NCBI GenBank assembly: GCA_023391285.1 | Contig: JAEWBF010000139.1 | Coordinates: 1-8,356 of the forward strand | DNA length: 8,356 nt | Origin: Verrucomicrobiota bacterium | GTDB taxonomy: Bacteria > Verrucomicrobiota > Verrucomicrobiia > Opitutales > Opitutaceae | Direction of reading: 5' to 3' | Shown here: positions 1 to 6,169 of the stretch, piece after piece | How the letters are laid out: each line of letters opens with the position of its first letter | How positions within the stretch are numbered: position 1 is the stretch's first letter | Notes under the pieces: model-generated | What the model saw: only the letters and a program-made list of their open reading frames with translations | Told to the model about the DNA's origin: nothing | The model's database searches: none | Translations under genes and position numbers: made by a program

Positions 1-1048
1 AGACCTGGGCGACGAAGAGCACGACGCAGCCTTCATAGAGCGCGGTGCCGCTCATGTTCATCGTGGCGCCGAGCGGGAGGACGAAGCCGGCGGTCGAGGG
101 TGAGACGCGGAGGACTTCTTTCGCGCAGCTCAGCGATGCGGGCAGCGTGGCGTTGCTGGAACTGGTGGAAAACGCGGTGACGAGGATCGTCTTGATGTCG
201 CGGAAGAACGCGCGGGGCGAGCGGCGGGTCCAGAGTTTAAGGAAGAGCGACATCGTTCCGAACAAGTGCAGGAGCAGCACGGCGACGCAGCCGAACACGA
301 ACACTCCGAGCGCGGCGATGATGTCGGCGCCGATTTTTACGATGACGCTGTAGATCATCGCCGGCACGGCGTAGGGCGCGAGGCGCAGCGCGAAGTGGAC
401 GATGCCGGTCATCAATTCCGCGACGAGTTCGAGCCCGTCCTGAAGTTTGCGGCGTTTCTCCGGGGCGAGTTGCGTGCCGACGGCGCCGACGAGGATGGCG
501 AAGACGATGAGCGGCAGGACGTCGCCGAGCGAAGTGCGGGTGTTGCCGACGAAGGCGCCGAAAAGATTTCGCGGCATGAACATGTCGAGAACGGTCATCA
601 GCGTGAGCGGAGGTTGCTCAGCGCGCGTGTTGACGACGTTTTGAGCGGCGCCGCCGAATTCGGCCATGAGGCGGTCCTTGGCTTCGAGGCTGAGCTGATC
701 GCCGGGTTGGAGGACGTTCATCATCAGGAGGCCGAGCCCGACGCCGATGGCCATGTTGAGGACGAAGAGACTGAAGGTGCGGCCGGCGAGCGGGCCGAGC
801 TGATCGAGGCGGCCGAGTTGCACGACACCCGTCGCGAGCGAGGCGAACACGAGCGGGATGACGACGAAGAAGAGCATCCGCAGGAACACCTGGCCGAAGG
901 GATCGAGGATGTTCGTCGAAACGATGCGCATGACATCCAGCGCGCCCGGTGAGACGCGGCCGACGAGCAAGGTCAGCACGCCGGCGGCGATTCCGATTCC
1001 CAGTCCGATTAAGATTCGATTCGCGAGACGCCGGTCCACATCAGCCAT
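1..1048 (-). CDS. Dicarboxylate/amino acid:cation symporter (DAACS family), C-terminus beyond window
   Basis: This inner-membrane secondary transporter belongs to the GltP/DctA/GltPh family, which takes up acidic amino acids or C4-dicarboxylates with Na+ or H+. The visible 349 residues start at ATG 1048 (MADVDRRLAN) and run off the left edge; the C-terminal HP2 hairpin and TM8 are missing. Hydrophobic segments lie at about residues 11-30, 55-75, 91-111, 175-192, 215-235 and 244-263. The serine-rich HP1 motif STSSSNATLP is at 294-303. The TM7 motif reads NMSGTALYE (331-339), where most relatives have NMDGT, so the Asp that helps bind sodium (GltPh D312) is Ser here. No Shine-Dalgarno is visible before the ATG. 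The gene is divergent from the acid-sugar genes at 1182, so it may import their substrate, but that is only inferred from position. The family call is firm; the substrate is unknown. Confidence 0.93.
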   Translation of the reverse strand, partial: MADVDRRLANRILIGLGIGIAAGVLTLLVGRVSPGALDVMRIVSTNILDPFGQVFLRMLFFVVIPLVFASLATGVVQLGRLDQLGPLAGRTFSLFVLNMAIGVGLGLLMMNVLQPGDQLSLEAKDRLMAEFGGAAQNVVNTRAEQPPLTLMTVLDMFMPRNLFGAFVGNTRTSLGDVLPLIVFAILVGAVGTQLAPEKRRKLQDGLELVAELMTGIVHFALRLAPYAVPAMIYSVIVKIGADIIAALGVFVFGCVAVLLLHLFGTMSLFLKLWTRRSPRAFFRDIKTILVTAFSTSSSNATLPASLSCAKEVLRVSPSTAGFVLPLGATMNMSGTALYEGCVVLFVAQV

Positions 1049-1181
1049 GGGAGGTCACGGTGTAAGCAAGACGCGGTGTGTCCATCGTTTACTGAGTCGG
1101 GCGCAGCCGGTTTGGGCGATGAAGCGTCGGGTTGCGGCGCGGCGGCGTGAACGTTTGGATCGATCGAAGCAATTATCTGAA
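1049..1181. promoter_or_regulatory. Divergent intergenic spacer between symporter and pdxA
   Basis: These 133 bases separate two genes transcribed away from each other, so they must hold the start signals of both unless pdxA is read from elsewhere. I see no convincing -35/-10 pair for either gene. The only distinct element is an 8-bp perfect palindrome TCGATCGA at 1160-1167, fifteen bases before the pdxA ATG; it could be a small operator half or chance. A reading frame open on + from 858 crosses the spacer, but it is a shadow of the symporter gene. Confidence 0.4.
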
Positions 1182-2183
1182 ATGAAAAAACCGGTGCTGG
1201 CAGTGACGTTGGGGGATGCGGCGGGGACGGGCCCGGAGTTGATCGTGAAGGCGTTTGGAGAGGCGGAGGTGCGTGAGGTGTGTCGGCCGGTGGTCGTGGG
1301 ATCGGCGGACGTGGTGCGTGAGGCCGTGAGCATCGTGGGCGCGAACAGCGAAGTGCGGGTGATTCAGCGCGCCGAGGAGGCGGGGAATGACGCGGGGGCG
1401 GTGGAAGTGATCGATTTGGCCAATGTGGACGTGGCGAAGCTCGAGCGCGGCAAGGTGAATGCGGCGACGGGGCGGGCAGCGTATGAGGCGATCAAGCGGG
1501 CGGTGGAGTTGACCCTTTCCGGCGAGACAGCGGCGGTGGTGACGTCGGCGATCAACAAGGCGGCGTTGCATGCGGCGGGGTATCATTACGACGGACACAC
1601 GGAGTTGTTGGCGGAGCTTTGCGGGAAACCGAAAGTCACGATGATGCTCGTGGCGGGAAAACTGCGGGTGTGTCACGTGAGCACGCACGTGAGTTTGAGC
1701 GAGGCGATCCGGCGTGTGACGGCGGAGCGAATCTTGGAAGTGGTGAAGATCGCGAATGACGGCGTGCGGAGAATCGGCATCGAGCGGCCGCACATTGCGG
1801 TGGCGGGACTGAATCCGCATGCGGGCGAAGGGGGATTATTTGGCGGGGAAGAGATCGAGGTGATCGCGCCGGCGGTGGAGGAGGCGAACCGGCGCGGGTT
1901 TCGGGTGAGCGGTCCGTATGCGGGCGACACGGTTTTCGTTCGGACGCTGCAAGGGGAGTTCGATTGCGCGATCGCGATGTATCACGATCAAGGACACGTC
2001 GCGGCGAAGATGCTCGGCATCTGGCAGGGCGTGAATGTGACGCTCGGGCTGCCGATTGTGCGAACCTCGGTGGAGCACGGGACGGATTTTGCCAATGCGG
2101 GGACGGGGCGTGGAGATCCGCGGAGCTTGGTGCAGGCGTTGAAGCTGGCGGCGCGGATGGCGGGGAGTGCGCGTGCGCGGTGA
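1182..2183 (+). CDS. pdxA: PdxA-family 4-phosphate dehydrogenase, probably PdxA2 (acid-sugar catabolism)
   Basis: This 333-aa protein belongs to the 4-hydroxythreonine-4-phosphate dehydrogenase family, NAD-dependent enzymes that oxidise a 3-hydroxyl and decarboxylate the product. The metal-binding histidines appear as H169 (STHVSL), H213 (GLNPHAGEGG) and H268 (MYHDQGH), matching H166/H211/H266 of E. coli PdxA. The substrate-phosphate region is YDGHTE (137-142), and the C-terminal signature is GLPIVRTSVEHGTDFANAGT (289-308). The N-terminal loop is GDAAGTGPE rather than the usual GDPAGIGPE. The next gene is a DUF1537 kinase, the known partner of PdxA2, so the likely job is converting D-threonate 4-phosphate to dihydroxyacetone phosphate and CO2, not vitamin B6 synthesis. 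A B6 role cannot be excluded if no other pdxA exists. The ATG at 1182 gives the normal family N-terminus (MKKPVLAVTLGDAAG); there is no clear ribosome binding site. Confidence 0.92.
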   Translation: MKKPVLAVTLGDAAGTGPELIVKAFGEAEVREVCRPVVVGSADVVREAVSIVGANSEVRVIQRAEEAGNDAGAVEVIDLANVDVAKLERGKVNAATGRAAYEAIKRAVELTLSGETAAVVTSAINKAALHAAGYHYDGHTELLAELCGKPKVTMMLVAGKLRVCHVSTHVSLSEAIRRVTAERILEVVKIANDGVRRIGIERPHIAVAGLNPHAGEGGLFGGEEIEVIAPAVEEANRRGFRVSGPYAGDTVFVRTLQGEFDCAIAMYHDQGHVAAKMLGIWQGVNVTLGLPIVRTSVEHGTDFANAGTGRGDPRSLVQALKLAARMAGSARAR

Positions 2184-2200
2184 GGAAGATGATACGGATG

Positions 2201-2228
2201 GCCGCAAAAAGGCGCAAAAGGCGCAAAA
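2201..2228 (+). repeat. Short tandem repeat of GGCGCAAAA-type units in the pdxA-kinase gap
   Basis: Three near-identical units follow one another: GCCGCAAAAA (2201-2210), GGCGCAAAA (2211-2219) and GGCGCAAAA (2220-2228). They fill the space where the kinase gene's ribosome binding site would be and end four bases before its ATG. A further single copy, GGCGCAAAAGG, is at 6142-6152 beside another gene. Similar A-rich 'GCAAA' tandem spacers are, from memory, common in Verrucomicrobiota genomes; that part is recall, not something visible here. Confidence 0.7.
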
Positions 2229-2232
2229 CGGG

Positions 2233-3345
2233 ATGAAGGAGTTTTTTTTGGCGGATGATTTGAGCGGGGCGCTCGACGCGGGCGCGGCGTTTTTTCGGGC
2301 GGGGCGGAGGGTGCGGACGGTGCTCGAGGGCGAGTTGCCGAACGTGTGGGGAGATGAAGTGGTGGGGGTGACGACGGAGACGAGGAATGCGTCGGCGGAG
2401 GCGGCGAGAGAAAGAGTGCGCGGAGTGTTGGAGGGGGCGCGGGAGATCGGTGCGCGGTTGTTGTTCAAGAAAATCGATTCGACAATGCGCGGGCCGGTGG
2501 CGGCGGAGTTAGGGGCGCTGCTCGCGGCGATGCCGGAGACGCGCGTGCTGTTTTCGCCAGCGAATCCGGCGGCGGGACGGACGGTGCGCGACGGTGTGCT
2601 TTATGTGCGTGGCGTGCCGGTGAGTGAGACGGAGTTTGCGCGCGATCCGGTGTGGCCGGTGCGCGCGAGCGAGTTGAATGAGTTGCTCGGCAAGGCGGCG
2701 AGTGAGCGGGTGACGATTGCGGACGCGGAGACGCAGGAGGACTTGGAGCGAGCGGTCACGGAGATGCGGACGCGCGGTGGGGATTGGGTGGCGGTGGGGT
2801 CGGGGGCGCTGGCGGCGGCGGTAGCGGGAAAGCGGATACGAAACGAAAATGTGAGGGGAGTGGGAGCGGGACGGGTTCTGGTGGTGTGCGGGAGCGGGCA
2901 TCCGTTGAATCGGGTGCAGGCGGAGCGGTTGAGGAGCGAACGCGGGGTGGGGGTGCGGGAGGTGAGATTGCGCGGTGGGGGCACCGCGCCTCCATCAGAA
3001 ATGGACGAAGGTGGGGTGTTGATGATTGAGGCGGCGCGGGGGGAGAGTGCGGCGGCGTTGCGCGTGATCGTGAGCGCGGCGACGGAGACGATTGAGCGTA
3101 AGCGGGTGCGGAAGATTTTTGTGACCGGGGGCGAAACGGCGTTCGCGCTGTGTCGGGAGCTGGGCGTGCGCGAGTTGGAATTGATCGACGAGATCGAAGC
3201 GGGGGTGTGCGTGAGTGAGGCGGAGCGAGGTGGCGAGCGGATGTGGATCGCAGTGAAGCCGGGAGGGTTTGGGGATGAGAACACGTGGGTGCGGGTGTGG
3301 GATTGGTTGGGAGAGAAGTCCCGCGGACGGTTCGACTTGCATTGA
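2233..3345 (+). CDS. DUF1537 family four-carbon acid sugar kinase
   Basis: This 370-aa ATP-dependent kinase belongs to the DUF1537 family, which phosphorylates the 4-OH of four-carbon sugar acids such as threonate. The N-terminal substrate domain has ADDLSGALDAG (7-17, usual form DDLTGA), KKIDSTMRGP (79-88) and FSPANPAAGRT (107-117). The C-terminal nucleotide domain has VVCGSGHPLNRVQ (217-229), FVTGGETA (296-303) and VKPGGFGDENTW (341-352). All the main blocks are present, and the length is slightly short for the family. It lies 49 bp after pdxA on the same strand. A DUF1537-PdxA pair with no sugar-acid dehydrogenase, isomerase or aldolase matches the D-threonate route (DtnK-PdxA2) best; other tetronates remain possible. 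The ATG at 2233 gives the family N-terminus; the upstream extension to 2167 overlaps pdxA and is rejected. Residues about 247-254 (RGGGTAPP) are encoded by a perfect DNA palindrome and may be an insertion. Confidence 0.92.
   Translation: MKEFFLADDLSGALDAGAAFFRAGRRVRTVLEGELPNVWGDEVVGVTTETRNASAEAARERVRGVLEGAREIGARLLFKKIDSTMRGPVAAELGALLAAMPETRVLFSPANPAAGRTVRDGVLYVRGVPVSETEFARDPVWPVRASELNELLGKAASERVTIADAETQEDLERAVTEMRTRGGDWVAVGSGALAAAVAGKRIRNENVRGVGAGRVLVVCGSGHPLNRVQAERLRSERGVGVREVRLRGGGTAPPSEMDEGGVLMIEAARGESAAALRVIVSAATETIERKRVRKIFVTGGETAFALCRELGVRELELIDEIEAGVCVSEAERGGERMWIAVKPGGFGDENTWVRVWDWLGEKSRGRFDLH
2970..2989. repeat. REP-like palindrome inside the kinase coding region
   Basis: An 8-bp perfect stem, GCGCGGTG (2970-2977) and CACCGCGC (2982-2989), encloses a GGGG loop and is followed by CTCCATCAG. 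It is translated in frame as part of a Gly/Pro-rich stretch (RGGGTAPP) between the GSGHP and VTGG blocks of the kinase, where a surface linker is expected. The shape, a GC-rich stem with a short pyrimidine-rich tail, resembles the palindrome at 5442-5463. It could also be chance in G-rich coding DNA. Confidence 0.45.
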
Positions 3346-3590
3346 TTTCCGAACCAGCGGAGCTTGGCGCGGGTTCGAAGAAAGCTTCGAAGGCAGTCGA
3401 GACAGTCGGGCCGCTGTTTCACCAACTATTGGTGCGCGCGTGCTCGCTGGGTTTCGGCATTTTGCCGAGGTCGTGGTGGATACGTTGCGCGCTTTCGAAA
3501 GAGCGCGTCATGAACAAAACCAGAGAGATCGAACCGTCCGTTTCCTCCGCCGTGTCCGCAGAGCCTGGCCAGCATCGCTGGGAAGGACAC
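3346..3590. other. Intergenic spacer with two small hairpins
   Basis: This 245-bp stretch lies between the kinase stop and the chosen start of the next gene. It holds two inverted repeats. The first is TTCGAAG-AAAG-CTTCGAA at 3374-3391, with a 7-bp stem and no T-run after it, so it is at best a weak terminator. The second is CGCGCTTT-CGAA-AGAGCGCG at 3488-3507, with an 8-bp stem including one G-T wobble and a CGAA loop. A looser inverted repeat, GGTTCG (3329-3334) with CGAACC (3350-3355), straddles the kinase stop codon. I see no clear promoter and no convincing gene. The second hairpin sits directly against an alternative ATG at 3510. Confidence 0.5.
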
Positions 3591-3872
3591 ATGTCTGATG
3601 ATGTCGGCGCAACGTTTGGGGTGGAGCCGATGGCTTACCTGAGTGCGACTCGCGACGAGATCGTGATTTCCGGCAGCCGAGGCACGCATCGTTTGCCTCG
3701 CGCGGCGGTCACCAGGATCGGCCGTGGGAAAATGTATCCGTGGTTCTTTGCAGGTATCCGTGTTCGGCATACGGTGACCACCGTGCCTGCCGAACTTCAG
3801 TTCAAGCCGCTGGGAGTGCATTGGCGTGAGGTGCTGCAGGCGTTGCGCGGACTCGGTTATCCGGGGGCGTGA
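3591..3872 (+). CDS. Small uncharacterised protein, beta-rich, conserved-looking
   Basis: This 93-aa cytosolic protein has no signal peptide or membrane segment and belongs to no family I can name with certainty. The core from MAYLSATRDEIVISGSRG (14-31) through RLPRAAVTRIGRG (34-46) and MYPWFFAGIRVRH (48-60) reads as successive short beta strands. It ends in a helix, WREVLQALRGLGY (78-90). This pattern could be a small PH-like or beta-sandwich fold, which is a guess. I chose ATG 3591 because GGGAAGGA stands about five bases before it. The in-frame ATG at 3510 would add 27 residues, but it has a poor ribosome site and a hairpin immediately upstream. The stop lies 29 bp before the antiporter ATG, or overlaps an alternative GTG, so the two are probably co-transcribed. 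Codon use is less G-biased than in the kinase gene. Confidence 0.75.
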   Translation: MSDDVGATFGVEPMAYLSATRDEIVISGSRGTHRLPRAAVTRIGRGKMYPWFFAGIRVRHTVTTVPAELQFKPLGVHWREVLQALRGLGYPGA

Positions 3873-3901
3873 AGGCCGAAACTTCCTACCGCTGCTCCTT
3901 C

Positions 3902-5419
3902 ATGAGGCTGACCAAACGTTGTCTTCGTATCCTGCTGCTCCTCGGGCTGGGCTTCATCGGCCCGCGGTGCCAAGGCGCGCAAACTGTTGTGGATGCACCT
4001 TTGCCGCGTCCTTTGGAAGATTATGCGGATCCTCCGGGCGGTCTGCTCGACGTGTTGCAACATCGTTTGTCGGCCGAGCCGTTCAATGGTGTGGCGTTGG
4101 CAATTTTCTTATGTGCGATCTGCCACACTTTTCTGACGTCGAAGTTTCGTCATCTGGCGCATGTCGCCGAGGAGGAACATGCCGCGCGTCGCAATCGGCC
4201 GCCGCCGGGCGATTCGGACGGCGATGGCGAGCCCGAGGAGGTGAGTTTCAAGGGTCAGATCTTTCACTTCCTGGGTGAGGTGGAAGCGGTGTTTGGGATT
4301 TGGGCCGTGGTGTTGGCGGGAGCGATCGCTTACCGCTTTGGATGGGGAGGCGTGACCGACTACATCGGCACGGCGGTGAATTATACGGAGCCGATGTTTG
4401 TGGTGGTGATCATGGCGATTGCGGCGACGCGGCCGGTGCTGCGTTTTGCGGAAGCGAGTTTGCGCAAAGTGGCGTCGCTGGGAGGCGAGCGGGTGGCGGC
4501 GTGGTGGCTGGCGATTCTCACGATCGCGCCCATTCTCGGGTCGTTCATCACCGAGCCGGCGGCGATGACGATCGCGGCACTATTGTTGGCGCGGCAGTTC
4601 TACGCGTTGAAGCCGTCGCTGCGGTTGGCGTATGCGACGATCGGACTTTTGTTCGTGAACATTTCGGTCGGTGGCACGCTGACGCATTTCGCGGCACCGC
4701 CGGTGCTGATGGTCGCAGCGCCGTGGAATTGGGATACGATGTTCATGCTGACGAATTTTGGGTGGAAGGCCGTCGTCGGGATCCTGGCTGCGACCGGTGT
4801 TTACTATGTGATCTTTCGCCGCGAGCTGGCGGCGTTAGAAGCGAGACGGACACCGGTGGTGGCAGAGGTTCGGGGCGTGAGCGAGCGGGCGGTGCCGGTG
4901 TGGATCACGACGGTGCATCTGGTGTTTCTCGGATACACGGTGCTGACGGCGCATTATCCGCCGCTGTTCATGGCCGGGTTTTTGTTTTTCGTGGCGTTTC
5001 ATCAGGCGACGGCGCACCACCAGGCGCGGCTGGAGTTGAAGTCACCTTTGTTGGTGGGATTCTTTCTTGCGGGCCTCGTGGTTCACGGAGGGCTGCAGGG
5101 CTGGTGGATCGAACCGGTGTTGAAGAGCCTCTCGGAAACGCCGCTCTTTGTGAGCGCGACGCTTTTGACGGCGCTGAACGACAATGCGGCGATCACGTAT
5201 CTCGCGACGCTTGTGCCCGGGTTTACGGAGGAACTGAAGTATGCGGTGGTCGCGGGAGCGGTGACCGGTGGCGGATTGACGGTGATCGCGAATGCGCCGA
5301 ATCCGGCGGGGCAGAGCATCCTTCAACGGTATTTTCCCAATGGCGTGAATCCCTTGGGTCTGCTTGCGGGCGCGATCGTGCCGACGGCGATTTTGGCGGT
5401 GTGCTTTCTTTTGCTTTGA
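3902..5419 (+). CDS. Putative Na+/H+ antiporter (PF07399-like)
   Basis: This 505-aa integral membrane protein resembles the 'putative Na+/H+ antiporter' family (Na_H_antiport_3), thought to exchange sodium for protons across the inner membrane. The N-terminus MRLTKRCLRILLLLGLGF looks like a signal peptide or first membrane span, with possible cleavage near residue 24. A charged, acidic loop (about 75-105) precedes FLGEVEAVFGIWAVV. Conserved-looking polar motifs inside membrane spans are NYTEPMF (160-166), FITEPAAMT (215-223) and ALNDNAAITYL (424-434), which probably form the ion path. The GGTLTHFAAPPVLM stretch is also typical. I chose ATG 3902 because it starts the signal-like segment; a GTG at 3869 in frame overlaps the upstream stop (GTGA) and would add 11 residues, with neither start having a good ribosome site. 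Function has been predicted for the family rather than shown here; the ion specificity is unknown. Confidence 0.9.
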   Translation: MRLTKRCLRILLLLGLGFIGPRCQGAQTVVDAPLPRPLEDYADPPGGLLDVLQHRLSAEPFNGVALAIFLCAICHTFLTSKFRHLAHVAEEEHAARRNRPPPGDSDGDGEPEEVSFKGQIFHFLGEVEAVFGIWAVVLAGAIAYRFGWGGVTDYIGTAVNYTEPMFVVVIMAIAATRPVLRFAEASLRKVASLGGERVAAWWLAILTIAPILGSFITEPAAMTIAALLLARQFYALKPSLRLAYATIGLLFVNISVGGTLTHFAAPPVLMVAAPWNWDTMFMLTNFGWKAVVGILAATGVYYVIFRRELAALEARRTPVVAEVRGVSERAVPVWITTVHLVFLGYTVLTAHYPPLFMAGFLFFVAFHQATAHHQARLELKSPLLVGFFLAGLVVHGGLQGWWIEPVLKSLSETPLFVSATLLTALNDNAAITYLATLVPGFTEELKYAVVAGAVTGGGLTVIANAPNPAGQSILQRYFPNGVNPLGLLAGAIVPTAILAVCFLLL

Positions 5420-5441
5420 GGCGGGCGGCGCGCGGCGGAAC

Positions 5442-5473
5442 GGCGGGGTCGGGAGACCCCGCCCTACATTTTT
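5442..5473 (+). terminator. Terminator-like hairpin between convergent genes
   Basis: A perfect 9-bp stem, GGCGGGGTC (5442-5450) and GACCCCGCC (5455-5463), has a GGGA loop and is followed by CTACA and five Ts (5469-5473). It lies 22 bp after the antiporter stop and could end its transcript. The T-run overlaps the stop codon of the opposing gene at 5472-5474. The T-run begins five bases after the stem, so it is a little imperfect as an intrinsic terminator. The element may instead be a dispersed GC-rich palindrome. Confidence 0.6.
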
Positions 5474-6113
5474 AGGCGTAGCGTTCTTCTTTCCAGGGGT
5501 CGGCGGTGTTGGAGTAGCCGCGGACTTCCCAGAAGCCGAGTTTGTCGTCGGCGAGGAAGGTGATCGTGTTGACGAACTTCGCGCCCTTCCAGGCGTAGAG
5601 TTTTGGAATGATGACGCGGGCGGGGCCGCCGTGTTCGCGCGGGAGTGGAGCACCGTCGAATTTCGTGGCGACGAGGACATCGTCGTCGAGGCAGGCGGCG
5701 AGCGAGGCGTTGGTGGAGTAGCCGTCGTAGCTCGTAAAATAGACGAACTGCGCTTCGGGCTTGGGCTGGACGAGCTCGTAGAGGGTGGTAAAGGCGACGC
5801 CGCTCCATCGGCAGTCGTATTTGCTCCAGGTCGTGACGCAGTGGAAATCGCTGATGTCTTCGACTTGAGGAAGGGCGTTGAAGTCGTCCCAGGAAAGCGT
5901 GACCGGTTTTTCAACGAGACCGTTGAGCGTGAGCTTCCATTCGGGGAGAGGGATTTCGGGTTGGACGCCGAGATCGAGGACCGGAAAGCCGGCGGTGAGT
6001 TTTTGTCCGGGCGGAAGGCGGTCGGTGGAGGCGACGCTGCGGGCGGTGATGCCGCGGGCTTTTTGTTTAGCGGCCCATTTTTCTTTGGCCTCGATGTAGC
6101 GGGCTTTGGACAT
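5472..6113 (-). CDS. Sulfite-oxidase-fold molybdopterin oxidoreductase (SUOX-like, cytoplasmic)
   Basis: This 213-aa protein consists of the molybdopterin-binding domain of the sulfite oxidase superfamily and no other domain. The Moco-ligating cysteine is C92 in DFHCVTTWS (89-97). Other family features are WKLTLNGLVEKPVTLSWDDF (59-78), the CRWSGVAFTTL stretch (101-111) and GGPARVIIPKLYAWKGAKFV (from about residue 161 on). It has no twin-arginine or other signal peptide, no heme domain and no C-terminal dimerisation domain. It therefore resembles the short cytoplasmic YuiH-type proteins rather than periplasmic MsrP or true sulfite oxidases. The substrate and redox partner are unknown, and no partner gene is adjacent. 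ATG 6113 (MSKARYIEAKEKW) is chosen; a longer frame to 6212 would begin inside the terminator hairpin and is unlikely. No Shine-Dalgarno is visible. It is probably transcribed alone. Confidence 0.9.
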   Translation of the reverse strand: MSKARYIEAKEKWAAKQKARGITARSVASTDRLPPGQKLTAGFPVLDLGVQPEIPLPEWKLTLNGLVEKPVTLSWDDFNALPQVEDISDFHCVTTWSKYDCRWSGVAFTTLYELVQPKPEAQFVYFTSYDGYSTNASLAACLDDDVLVATKFDGAPLPREHGGPARVIIPKLYAWKGAKFVNTITFLADDKLGFWEVRGYSNTADPWKEERYA

Positions 6114-6143
6114 GAGCGAAAAGTGGAGCGTGGGGTGGCGCGG

Positions 6144-6169
6144 CGCAAAAGGAGTTTTGCGGAGCAAAA
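6144..6169 (-). promoter_or_regulatory. Mutually exclusive small hairpins upstream of the molybdoenzyme gene
   Basis: Two hairpins share one arm. CGCAAAA (6144-6150) pairs with TTTTGCG (6155-6161) across GGAG. TTTTGC (6155-6160) also pairs with GCAAAA (6164-6169) across GGA. Only one can form at a time, and the second also uses the T-run of the strong terminator just beyond. On the - strand they lie between that terminator and the start codon at 6113, where they could affect read-through or translation. This is inferred from pairing alone. Confidence 0.35.

Noticed and set aside
266..952. 228-aa + frame, very rich in Asp, Glu, Arg and His
   Set aside because: It is the antisense of the symporter gene, which carries clear family motifs; the composition is what antisense of hydrophobic codons gives.
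1155..1180. TTGGAT ... TTATCT as a sigma70 promoter for pdxA
   Set aside because: The spacing is only about 12 bp and the -10 would overlap the start region; not a functional arrangement.
858..1181. In-frame upstream extension of pdxA by 108 residues
   Set aside because: It runs antisense into the symporter and precedes the standard family N-terminus MKKPVLAVTLGDAAG.
2784..3029. Gly-rich 81-aa + frame inside the kinase
   Set aside because: Repetitive glycine comes from reading G-rich kinase codons out of frame; the kinase frame has all its family motifs.
3374..3391. TTCGAAG/CTTCGAA hairpin as a terminator for the kinase operon
   Set aside because: No T-run follows it, and the stem is only 7 bp; left as an unassigned inverted repeat.
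4300..5475. 391-aa + frame overlapping the antiporter
   Set aside because: Out-of-frame shadow rich in Gly, Arg, Asp and Ala; the antiporter frame has membrane spans and motifs.
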